A stretch of DNA of 46,848 nucleotides, from the NCBI GenBank assembly GCA_947624305.1, contig CANQKC010000021.1, forward strand, positions 1 to 46,848, in the 5' to 3' direction. The position numbers were made by a program, and so were the translations under genes. The first letter of the stretch is position 1. Every line of letters begins with the position of its first letter. The notes beneath the pieces were generated by a model, which searched no databases, was not told where the DNA came from, and was given only the letters and a program-made list of their open reading frames with translations. Origin of the DNA: an uncultured Monoglobus sp. (GTDB lineage: Bacteria > Bacillota > Clostridia > Monoglobales > Monoglobaceae). Below, piece after piece: positions 26,189-33,964 of this stretch.

Positions 26189-27862
26189 TTAGAACAGGCC
26201 GACTATCGTGCCGTCCTTGTCTATGCTCATGTTGTTGGCGGCGGGGACTCTCGGCAGTCCGGGCATTGTCATGACCGCGCCGGTGAGCGCGACCAGAAAT
26301 CCCGCTCCGCTCGACACCGTGACCTCGCGGATCGTGATCGAGAAGCCCTGCGGCCTTCCCAGAAGGTGCGGATCGTCGGACAGGGAGTACTGTGTTTTTG
26401 CCATACATACGGGGATCTTGTCATAGCCCAGCTTGGTCAAGTTCAGGATCTGGCTGTTCGCCGCGCTTGTGTAGTTAACGCCGTCCGCGCCGTAGATCTC
26501 GCGGGCGATGATCTCGATCTTTTCCTTGATCGGCAGGCTCGCGTTATACAGCGGCTCAAACTCCGCGGGCTCGCTTTCGATCGTCTCAACGACCGCATTC
26601 GCGAGCTCGATTCCGCCGTCGCCGCCCTTGGCGAAGACCTCGCACATTGAGCATTTAACTCCCAGCTCCGCGCAGTATTCCTTTATGTAGTCAAGCTCGG
26701 CGTCGGTGTCGGTGTCAAACCTGTTGATCGCCACAACCACCGGCACGCCGTATTTCTTCATGTTTTCAATGTGCTTGCCCATGTTGACTATGCCCGTCTT
26801 GAGCGCGTCAAGGTTCTCGCTCTTTAAGGCGTCCGCGGCAAGGCTGCCGCTGTTGTATTTGAGCGCCTTCGCGGTCGCCACCAGAACCACGCATGACGGG
26901 CTGAGGCCCGCGGCGCGGCACTTTATGTCCATAAATTTCTCGGCGCCCAGATCGCTGCCGAAGCCCGCCTCGGTTATGCAGTAATCCGCCAGCTTGAGTC
27001 CGGCCTTGGTGGCGCGGATCGAGTTGCAGCCGTGGGCTATGTTGGCGAACGGGCCGCCGTGCATCAGACAGGGCGTGTTCTCAAGCGTCTGCACTAAGTT
27101 CGGCTTCAACGCGTCGTGCAGCAGCAGCGTCATGGCCCCGTCCACCTTGAGCTGGCCGGCGGTCACCGGCTCGCCCGACAGGTTGTAGCCTATGACTATG
27201 CGGCTGATGCGGGCGCGCAGGTCGTCAAGATCGTTAGAGAGGCACAGAATGGCCATGATCTCGCTGGCGACCGTGATGTTGAACCCGTCCTGACGCGGAA
27301 ATCCGTTTATCTTGCCGCCCAGACCCACAACGACCTCGCGCAGGGCGCGGTCGTTCATGTCCATGCAGCGCTTCCATGTTATCCTGCGGGCGTCGATCTG
27401 AAGCTCGTTGCCCTGGTGGATGTGATTGTCGATCGCGGCCGACAGCAGGTTGTTTGCCGCCGTGATCGCGTGCATATCGCCCGTGAAGTGCAGATTGATG
27501 TCCTCCATAGGCACCACCTGAGCGTAGCCGCCGCCCGCGGCGCCGCCCTTTATTCCCATAACGGGGCCCATTGAGGGCTCGCGCAGGGCGATTATCGCGT
27601 TTTTGCCGATCTTGGGCATCGCCTCGCCAAGGCCCACCGTCACCGTGGTCTTGCCCTCGCCCGCGGGCGTGGGGTTGATCGCGGTCACAAGAATGAGCTT
27701 GCCGTCGGGCTTGTCCTCAAGGCTCTGCAAATAGTCCTCGCTGATCTTTGCCTTGTATTTTCCGTAAAGCTCGATGTCGTCAGCGCCCATTCCGAGAGTG
27801 CGCGCTATTTCGCCGATAGGCAGCATGCTCGCGCTTTGAGCTATCTCAATATCGGTTTTCAT
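26189..27862 (-). CDS. fhs: Formate--tetrahydrofolate ligase
   Basis: It makes 10-formyl-THF from formate, THF and ATP, the entry to the folate one-carbon pool and a step of the Wood-Ljungdahl methyl branch. The ATP loop is [15 protein letters not shown]. Other family blocks are [40 protein letters not shown] and [14 protein letters not shown]. The length (557 aa) is standard. The start at 27862 has AAAAGGAGG upstream; codons further 5' lie in the leader. It is the first gene of an fhs-mnmG unit. No other acetogenesis gene is visible, so it may serve purine and folate supply only. Confidence 0.96.
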   Translation of the reverse strand: MKTDIEIAQSASMLPIGEIARTLGMGADDIELYGKYKAKISEDYLQSLEDKPDGKLILVTAINPTPAGEGKTTVTVGLGEAMPKIGKNAIIALREPSMGPVMGIKGGAAGGGYAQVVPMEDINLHFTGDMHAITAANNLLSAAIDNHIHQGNELQIDARRITWKRCMDMNDRALREVVVGLGGKINGFPRQDGFNITVASEIMAILCLSNDLDDLRARISRIVIGYNLSGEPVTAGQLKVDGAMTLLLHDALKPNLVQTLENTPCLMHGGPFANIAHGCNSIRATKAGLKLADYCITEAGFGSDLGAEKFMDIKCRAAGLSPSCVVLVATAKALKYNSGSLAADALKSENLDALKTGIVNMGKHIENMKKYGVPVVVAINRFDTDTDAELDYIKEYCAELGVKCSMCEVFAKGGDGGIELANAVVETIESEPAEFEPLYNASLPIKEKIEIIAREIYGADGVNYTSAANSQILNLTKLGYDKIPVCMAKTQYSLSDDPHLLGRPQGFSITIREVTVSSGAGFLVALTGAVMTMPGLPRVPAANNMSIDKDGTIVGLF

Positions 27863-27932
27863 AATTTTGCCTCCTTTTGATTGTGCTTTTTGTAAAATTA
27901 CAGCCGATTTTGTCTCGTTCTTTCTAATCAGC

Positions 27933-27961
27933 ATAATACCACAGTTTGTCCGTGATGTAAA
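27933..27961 (-). promoter_or_regulatory. fhs-mnmG promoter
   Basis: TTTACA (27961-27956), 17-base spacer, TATTAT (27938-27933) with TGG extended -10. The leader to the fhs ATG is about 64 bases. Confidence 0.6.
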
Positions 27962-28038
27962 TAATTTTTTTAAAAAATTTCACCAAAACGCGGTTTTGTC
28001 ATAATATACATTGAAAACAGTTTAGGAGGTGCTTTTAC

Positions 28039-28140
28039 ATGAACGGATGCTTTGGAGGAAACAACTGCCTGTGGATAATTATCCTGATAATTCTCATCAG
28101 CTGCTGCGGCTGCGGATGCGGAGACAACGGCTGCTGCTGA
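28039..28140 (+). CDS. Cysteine-rich membrane microprotein, copy 1 (33 aa)
   Basis: The chain reads MNGCFGGNNCLWIIILIILI, then a tail of Cys and Gly (SCCGCGCGDNGCC). AGGAGGTG nine bases upstream supports translation. The middle is one membrane helix and the Cys-rich ends could bind metal or form disulfides. Short Firmicutes proteins with the N-x-C-L-W-I-I-I pattern are often labelled high-cysteine or chorion-class by similarity; no function is established to my knowledge. A paralogue follows about 120 bases later. Together with its terminator this forms a two-gene unit upstream of ppk. Confidence 0.75.
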   Translation: MNGCFGGNNCLWIIILIILISCCGCGCGDNGCC

Positions 28141-28258
28141 TCTGAGCGGCGCGGGTAAAGCGAGGCGCGGCGGTGTGCGGCGTATTCTTTGGAAATACAT
28201 AAGTCTATGCCGCATACCGCCGTGCGTAACAGCCTGAATATTAAAGGAGGTGCGAAGT

Positions 28259-28375
28259 ATGTTCGGAAACGGATGCGGAGGAAACAACTGCCTGTGGATC
28301 ATCATCCTTATAATCCTTATCAGCTGCTGCTGCGGCGATAACGGAAACGACAACGGCTGCGGCTGCGGCTGCTAA
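28259..28375 (+). CDS. Cysteine-rich membrane microprotein, copy 2 (38 aa)
   Basis: A close paralogue of the previous gene: MFGNGCGGNNCLWIIILIIL, then a tail with ISCCCGDNGNDNGCGCGC. The shared GGNNCLWIIILIILISCC core, the strong AAAGGAGGTG site and the matching spacing argue for a real translated pair made by tandem duplication. The copies differ in tail length and Cys number. A terminator lies 15 bases after the stop. Confidence 0.75.
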   Translation: MFGNGCGGNNCLWIIILIILISCCCGDNGNDNGCGCGC

Positions 28376-28389
28376 CGACATATGAACGC

Positions 28390-28414
28390 GCGGAGCTTCG
28401 GCTCCGCTTTTTTT
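28390..28414 (+). terminator. Terminator of the microprotein pair
   Basis: Stem GCGGAGC/GCTCCGC, loop TTCG, then seven T. Confidence 0.9.
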
Positions 28415-28449
28415 ATCGCTTAAAATCAAATCATATTTTTAACAAATAC

Positions 28450-28478
28450 TTGAAATACGCGGCAGGTAGTGATATAAT
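28450..28478 (+). promoter_or_regulatory. ppk operon promoter
   Basis: TTGAAA (28450-28455), 17-base spacer, TATAAT (28473-28478). The start near 28485 leaves about 18 bases to the GTG start codon, so there is no room for a magnesium riboswitch ahead of the operon. Confidence 0.7.
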
Positions 28479-28502
28479 ATAATTTAAAGAGGGTGATTTT
28501 AA

Positions 28503-30674
28503 GTGGCGGATAACACATCAAAATCAAAGTATAAATATATGCAGAACCGCGAGCTTTCGTGGCTCCGTTTTAACGAGCGCGTGCTTCAGGAGGCGGTCGG
28601 CAAGGACACGCCCCTTTATGAGAAGCTGAAGTTTATATCGATCTTTGTCAGCAATCTTGACGAGTTCTTCATGGTGCGCGTGGGAAGCCTGTTCGATTTG
28701 TCGATCGCGGACAAAAAGGCGATCGACACAAAAACGGGATTGACCCCGCGCGAGCAACTCGCCAAAATCTACGAGGCAACCGCGCCCCTTTACAAAATGA
28801 AGGACGAGATCTATGACACGGTGAGCCGCAAGCTCAAAAAACACGACATCACCCACTTAAAGCCCGGCGATCTGACCGCCGACGAGGTGAAATATGTGCG
28901 GGATTATTTCAACAACTACGTTGAGCCCATACTCTCGCCCCAGATACTGGACGAGCACCATCCGTTCCCGTTCATCGCGTCAAAGCAGCTTTGCGTTATC
29001 GGAAAGCTCCAGCGCAAAAAGGAACAGGGCGTGGCTTTCGCGGCGGTTCCGCCCACTCTTCCTCCGGTGCTGTTCATGCCCGGCAAAAAAATCAGGTATA
29101 TACACATCGAGGACATAATTTTTATGTACTTCGACTCGCTTTTTGACAAATACACGATAACCAAAAAGAACATCATATGCGCCACGAGGAACGCGGACAT
29201 CAACCCCAACGACGAGGCGTATGACATAAACGAGGACTTCCGCAGCAAAATGAAAAAGCTGCTTAAAAAGCGCCGCCGTCTGGCGGTCGTGCGGCTTGAG
29301 GCCGCGGCGCCCCCGGACGACTACACAAAAAAGCTGCTGTGTGACAAATTGAGCATCAACAATAGTCAGATATTTGTGACGCGCTCGCCCATAAGCCTCG
29401 GCTATGTGTTCGGTCTTGAGGACAGGTTCTCGCCTGGGCAGCGCGCGGCGCTGTGCTACGCCGGGTTTGAGCCGCAGCTTACCCGCGGCGATATTATGAC
29501 CGGCGAAAACGACGAGGATGTGCTTTTGTCTTACCCTTACGAGAGCATGGAGCCGTTCCTTAACATGCTGAAGCGGGCCGCTGCCGACCCGGACGTTGTT
29601 TCGATAAAAATCACGATTTACCGTCTGGCGAAAAACGCGAAGATCATCGAGCATCTGTGCGCCGCCGCCGAGAACGGCAAGGAGGTCCTTGTGCTTATCG
29701 AGCTGCGCGCCAGATTTGACGAGCAGAACAACATCGACTGGTCGGAGCGCCTTGAGCAGGCGGGCTGCACGATAATTTACGGACTTGAGAATTACAAGGT
29801 TCATTCCAAGGTCTGCCTGATCACCATGAACTCGGGCGGCGAAACGAAATACATAACGCAGATAGGAACAGGGAACTACAACGAGAAAACCGCCAAGCAG
29901 TATACCGACTTTTCGCTTATCACACGGAACCGCGAGATCGGCGAGGACGCGGCCGACTTTTTCAGCAATATCTCGATCTCGAACCTTGACGGGGAATACA
30001 AGCACCTCTGGGTGGCCCCGAACGCCATGAAAAACAAGATCATCGGCTATATCGACGAGGAGATAAAGAAGGGCCGCGACGGCGAGATATTCATGAAAGT
30101 CAACTCCGTGACCGACAAGGACATAATCAAAAAACTCCGCGACGCGAGCGTCGCTGGCGTTAACATAACCATGCTGGTGCGCGGCATATGCTGTCTGCTC
30201 CCGCAAATCCCCGGAGTGACCGAAAACATACGCGTATACAGCATTGTGGGCAGGTTTTTGGAACATTCCAGAATTTACAGCTTCGGCAGAGGCAGCGAGG
30301 AAAAGCTGTTTATCGCCTCGGCGGATATTATGACGAGGAATATGGACAAGCGCGTCGAGGTCGGCTGCCCGATATACTCCGAGGCGGTCAAGGAAAAGAT
30401 ACACCACTACATAAAAATATGCCTGAGCGACACGCTGCAGGCGAGAGTTTTGGGCAGCGACGGAACTTATTCGGTCAAGGCTGACACATTGAGCTCGGTC
30501 AACGCCCAGGAGGTGCTGATGAACGAGGCGAAGCATGAGGCGAAGGCACTGCTCGCCGCTCCGAAACCCGAACCCGAACCCGAGCCGCAGCCCGCGAAAA
30601 AGACAGGATTTTTCCGCAGCCGCTACAACGCGCTTATCGAGCGGCTCTATAACAACATACAAAATCAAAAATAA
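28503..30674 (+). CDS. ppk: Polyphosphate kinase 1
   Basis: It polymerises the terminal phosphate of ATP into polyphosphate. The N-terminal block YMQNRELSWLRFNERVLQEA is typical. The phosphorylated His is in YKVHSKVCLIT (near residue 434) and the second essential His in RFLEHSRIYSFG (near 588). The core also shows SPYPYE-type residues (LLSYPYESMEPFLNMLKRAA) and TQIGTGNYNEKTA. The full length is 723 aa; the last 30 residues are a Pro/Glu then basic tail. The start is GTG at 28503 after AGAGGGTGAT. It heads a unit with mgtE, a HEPN gene and a second mgtE, 34 bases before the first mgtE. No exopolyphosphatase gene is nearby. Confidence 0.95.
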   Translation: MADNTSKSKYKYMQNRELSWLRFNERVLQEAVGKDTPLYEKLKFISIFVSNLDEFFMVRVGSLFDLSIADKKAIDTKTGLTPREQLAKIYEATAPLYKMKDEIYDTVSRKLKKHDITHLKPGDLTADEVKYVRDYFNNYVEPILSPQILDEHHPFPFIASKQLCVIGKLQRKKEQGVAFAAVPPTLPPVLFMPGKKIRYIHIEDIIFMYFDSLFDKYTITKKNIICATRNADINPNDEAYDINEDFRSKMKKLLKKRRRLAVVRLEAAAPPDDYTKKLLCDKLSINNSQIFVTRSPISLGYVFGLEDRFSPGQRAALCYAGFEPQLTRGDIMTGENDEDVLLSYPYESMEPFLNMLKRAAADPDVVSIKITIYRLAKNAKIIEHLCAAAENGKEVLVLIELRARFDEQNNIDWSERLEQAGCTIIYGLENYKVHSKVCLITMNSGGETKYITQIGTGNYNEKTAKQYTDFSLITRNREIGEDAADFFSNISISNLDGEYKHLWVAPNAMKNKIIGYIDEEIKKGRDGEIFMKVNSVTDKDIIKKLRDASVAGVNITMLVRGICCLLPQIPGVTENIRVYSIVGRFLEHSRIYSFGRGSEEKLFIASADIMTRNMDKRVEVGCPIYSEAVKEKIHHYIKICLSDTLQARVLGSDGTYSVKADTLSSVNAQEVLMNEAKHEAKALLAAPKPEPEPEPQPAKKTGFFRSRYNALIERLYNNIQNQK

Positions 30675-30708
30675 CTAAAAATAACAGTACAGGAAAGAAG
30701 GTGACCTT

Positions 30709-32085
30709 ATGCCCGAGAATATCAACATTGACGACATGCCCGAGGTTATTGCCGGATATTTAAACGAACGGAATTTCGGGAGCATAAGGGAACTGTTCGA
30801 GTCGATGGAGCCCGCGGACATAGCGCAGCTTCTGGGCGAGATCGACGACAGCCGTCTGCCTATCCTGTTCAGGATACTGCCGAAGGAGCTGGCGGCGGAG
30901 ACCTTTGTCGAAATGGACAGCGACGAGCAGGAGCTGCTTATCAACGCGTTCAACGACCGCGAGCTCAAGGACGTTATAGACGAGCTGTTTGTGGACGACG
31001 CGGTTGACCTTATCGAGGAGATGCCCGCCAACGTGGTAAAGCGCATACTGCGCCACACCGACCCCGAGACCCGCAGCGCGATAAACGAGATACTGCGCTA
31101 TCCCAAGGACAGCGCGGGCAGCATCATGACTACCGAGTATGTGAGCCTTCGGCCCGACATGACCGTGTCGGACGCATTTGACCGCATACGCCGCACCGGA
31201 GTCGACAAAGAGACGATATACACCTGTTATGTGATAGCGGGAAACCGCAAGCTGCTGGGGCTTGTTTCCGTGCGTGAGCTTTTGCTTTCGGATTACAACA
31301 CCATTGTCAGCGACATAATGGAGACAAACATAATCAGCGTCGAGACTACCGAGGACAGAGAGGACGTTGCGAATAAGTTTGACAAATACGACTTTATCTC
31401 TCTGCCTGTGGTGGACAAGGAGAACCGCCTTGTGGGTATCGTCACGTTTGACGACGCTATCGACGTTCTGCGCGAGGAACACAGCGAGGATATCCAGAAG
31501 ATGAGCGCGGTAAGCCCGAGTGACGAGAATTATTTCAAGACCCCGGTATGGAAGCACGCCAAGAACCGTATCGTTTGGCTTCTGCTGCTCATGCTTTCGG
31601 CGACGGTCACGGGAACGATAATCAACAACTATCAGGCGGCCTTCACCGCGGCGCCGATCCTGGTCGGTTTTATTCCTATGCTTATGGGTACGGGCGGAAA
31701 CTGCGGCTCGCAGAGCTCGACCATGATAATCCGCGGCCTCGCCCTCGGCGAGATAAGGCCCAAAGACATAGCCAAGGTCCTGTTCACCGAGGTTCGCGTG
31801 GCGCTTATTTCGGGCGTGACTCTCGCTCTTGTGAACTGTGTCAGGATTTTCATTATGTACAAGGGCGACGACCCGCTGTTCCTCTCGGTGACGACGGGCC
31901 TCAGTCTTGTGGGCATAGTTGTGCTGGCACAGTGCCTCGGCGCGCTGCTGCCGGTTCTGGCCAAGCTGTGCCGCCTTGACCCGGCGCTTATGGCGCAGCC
32001 GCTCATCACCACGATAATGGACGCGTTCTCATGCTTCATTTTCTTCAACATTGCGCTGCTTATAATGAGCCGCGGCTTTGTATAA
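30709..32085 (+). CDS. mgtE: Magnesium transporter MgtE, copy 1
   Basis: It is a Mg2+ channel of the inner membrane. The cytosolic MgtE N domain (about residues 10-130) and a CBS pair (about 135-255), which sense Mg2+, are followed by a connecting helix and five membrane segments from about residue 280. The pore motif is FIPMLMGTGGNCGSQSSTMI, and the conserved Asp of the selectivity filter is in LITTIMDAFSCF. At 458 residues it is standard. GAAGAAGGTGACC-type ribosome region precedes ATG. It lies 34 bases after ppk, so synthesis of the Mg-binding polymer and Mg2+ uptake may be coordinated. This copy keeps the canonical pore residues. Confidence 0.93.
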   Translation: MPENINIDDMPEVIAGYLNERNFGSIRELFESMEPADIAQLLGEIDDSRLPILFRILPKELAAETFVEMDSDEQELLINAFNDRELKDVIDELFVDDAVDLIEEMPANVVKRILRHTDPETRSAINEILRYPKDSAGSIMTTEYVSLRPDMTVSDAFDRIRRTGVDKETIYTCYVIAGNRKLLGLVSVRELLLSDYNTIVSDIMETNIISVETTEDREDVANKFDKYDFISLPVVDKENRLVGIVTFDDAIDVLREEHSEDIQKMSAVSPSDENYFKTPVWKHAKNRIVWLLLLMLSATVTGTIINNYQAAFTAAPILVGFIPMLMGTGGNCGSQSSTMIIRGLALGEIRPKDIAKVLFTEVRVALISGVTLALVNCVRIFIMYKGDDPLFLSVTTGLSLVGIVVLAQCLGALLPVLAKLCRLDPALMAQPLITTIMDAFSCFIFFNIALLIMSRGFV

Positions 32086-32110
32086 TACCCAAAACGGGAG
32101 GCGGTTTGAT

Positions 32111-32506
32111 TTGAAAAAGCTTGATAATTTTATTAACAGTTTAAATGTGCTTAAAAACGCGGACTTTAAGCGGGCGGATGAAAACGAGATATACAGAACC
32201 GGTATTATCGGGCAGTTCAGCCTCACCTTTGAGCTCGCATGGAAGGTGCATCAGGCGGTTCTGAGGCTGCACGGTGTCGCGGAGGCGGAAAGCGGCTCGC
32301 CGAGAGAAATATTGCAGCTCGGTTATAAATGTGGTTTTTTAAACGACTCCGCCGTCTGGCTCGCGATGCTGAAAAAACGCAACGCCTCCGTGCATATTTA
32401 CGATGAGGAAAGCATAGACGAGCTGATATTGCTCATCCGCGGCAGCTTTATCCCCGCCTTCGACGCGTTGGCGGAAACTTTGAAAAATAAATTGATCTCT
32501 GAATAG
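32111..32506 (+). CDS. HEPN-type protein, HI0074 nucleotidyltransferase-substrate-binding family
   Basis: This 131-residue all-helical protein resembles the HEPN half of MNT-HEPN pairs (HI0074/HI0073). It has LDNFINSLNVLKNA, FELAWKVHQAVLRLHG, SPREILQLGYKCGF and AMLKKRNASVHIYDE. RNASVH fits the R-x4-H motif of HEPN RNases, which here may be active. The start is TTG at 32111, placed by GGGAGG upstream; an ATG-type start is not available. No minimal nucleotidyltransferase partner is adjacent. It sits between two nearly identical mgtE genes, so it is either a passenger of the duplication or part of the magnesium unit. Confidence 0.8.
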   Translation: MKKLDNFINSLNVLKNADFKRADENEIYRTGIIGQFSLTFELAWKVHQAVLRLHGVAEAESGSPREILQLGYKCGFLNDSAVWLAMLKKRNASVHIYDEESIDELILLIRGSFIPAFDALAETLKNKLISE

Positions 32507-32546
32507 TTAAGTCCGAAAATAATCGCAAAAGAAAGAAGGTGGCCTT

Positions 32547-33923
32547 ATGCCCGAGAATATCAACATTGACGACATGCCCGAGGTTATTGCCGGATATTTA
32601 AACGAACGGAAATTCGGGAGCATAAGGGAACTGTTCGAGTCGATGGAGCCTGCGGACATAGCGCAGCTCTTAGGCGAGATCGACGACAGTCGCCTGCCGA
32701 TCCTGTTCAGGATCCTGCCGAAGGAGCTGGCGGCGGAGACCTTTGTTGAGATGGACAGCGACGAGCAGGAGCTGCTCATCAACGCTTTCAACGATCGTGA
32801 GCTCAAGGATGTTATAGACGAGCTGTTTGTGGACGACGCGGTCGACCTTATCGAGGAGATGCCCGCCAACGTGGTAAAGCGCATACTGCGCCACACCGAC
32901 CCCGAGACCCGCAGCGCGATAAACGAGATACTGCGCTATCCCAAGGACAGCGCGGGCAGCATTATGACGACCGAGTATGTGAGCCTTCGGCCCGACATGA
33001 CCGTGTCGGACGCGTTTGACCGCATACGCCGCACCGGGGTCGACAAAGAGACGATATACACCTGTTATGTGATAGCGGGAAACCGCAAGCTGCTGGGCCT
33101 TGTTTCCGTACGCGAGCTTTTGCTTTCGGATTACAACACCATTGTGAGCGACATAATGGAGACAAACATAATCAGCGTCGAGACCACCGAGGACAGAGAG
33201 GACGTTGCCAACAAGTTTGATAAATACGACTTTATCTCCCTGCCTGTGGTCGACAAGGAAAGCCGCCTTGTGGGTATCGTCACGTTTGACGACGCTATCG
33301 ACGTTCTGCGCGAGGAGCACAGCGAGGATATCCAGAAGATGAGCGCGGTAAGCCCGAGCGACGAGAATTATTTCAAGACCCCGGTATGGAAGCACGCCAA
33401 GAACCGTATCGTTTGGCTGCTGCTGCTCATGCTTTCGGCGACGGTCACGGGAACGATAATCAACAACTATCAGGCGGCCTTCACCGCTATGCCGATCCTG
33501 GTCGGCTTTATACCCATGCTTATGGACACGGGCGGAAACTGCGGCGCTCAGAGCTCGACCATGATAATCTGCGGCCTGGCCCTTGGCGAGATGCGCCCGA
33601 GAGACACCGCGAAAATAATATTTAAAGAAGTCGGGATAGCTCTGATCTCGGGCATCACTATGGCGCTTGTAAACTGCGTGAGAGTTTTTATTATGTACAA
33701 AGGCGACAACCCGCTGTTTCTTTCGGTGACGACGGGCCTCAGCCTTGTGGGCATAGTTGTGCTGGCTAATTGCCTCGGCGCGCTGCTGCCGGTTCTGGCC
33801 AAGCTGTTCCGTCTTGACCCGGCGCTTATGGCGCAGCCGCTTATCACCACAATAATGGACGCGTTCTCATGCTTCATTTTCTTCAACATTGCGCTGCTCA
33901 TAATGAGCCGCGGTTTTGTGTGA
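32547..33923 (+). CDS. mgtE: Magnesium transporter MgtE, copy 2
   Basis: It has the same length and domain plan as copy 1. By my reading the two proteins differ at only two positions before about residue 310, but at 18 positions in the membrane half. In the pore motif the canonical LMGTGGN becomes LMDTGGN, adding an Asp, and IIRGLALGEI becomes IICGLALGEM. The filter Asp in TTIMDAFSCF is kept. It ends the ppk unit and is followed by a bidirectional terminator. The changed pore residues could alter selectivity or gating, or mark the start of decay. Confidence 0.92.
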   Translation: MPENINIDDMPEVIAGYLNERKFGSIRELFESMEPADIAQLLGEIDDSRLPILFRILPKELAAETFVEMDSDEQELLINAFNDRELKDVIDELFVDDAVDLIEEMPANVVKRILRHTDPETRSAINEILRYPKDSAGSIMTTEYVSLRPDMTVSDAFDRIRRTGVDKETIYTCYVIAGNRKLLGLVSVRELLLSDYNTIVSDIMETNIISVETTEDREDVANKFDKYDFISLPVVDKESRLVGIVTFDDAIDVLREEHSEDIQKMSAVSPSDENYFKTPVWKHAKNRIVWLLLLMLSATVTGTIINNYQAAFTAMPILVGFIPMLMDTGGNCGAQSSTMIICGLALGEMRPRDTAKIIFKEVGIALISGITMALVNCVRVFIMYKGDNPLFLSVTTGLSLVGIVVLANCLGALLPVLAKLFRLDPALMAQPLITTIMDAFSCFIFFNIALLIMSRGFV

Positions 33924-33937
33924 GATTAAAGACGGGA

Positions 33938-33962
33938 GGCGGGGCCGGGGCCCCGCCTTTAT
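33938..33962. terminator. Terminator between mgtE copy 2 and the converging SLH gene
   Basis: Stem GGCGGGGCC/GGCCCCGCC with a two-base loop, then TTTATTTTT. The bases before it (ACGGGAGGCGG) match the ribosome-site region after mgtE copy 1, possibly the scar of the duplication. Confidence 0.85.
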
Positions 33963-33964
33963 TT

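Noticed and set aside
28980..30668. 562-codon minus-strand frame opposite ppk
   Set aside because: It is antisense to ppk with both catalytic His motifs intact on the other strand; no start signal or family resemblance.
30675..30708. Magnesium riboswitch ahead of mgtE
   Set aside because: Only 34 bases separate ppk and mgtE, far too short for an M-box or similar structure.
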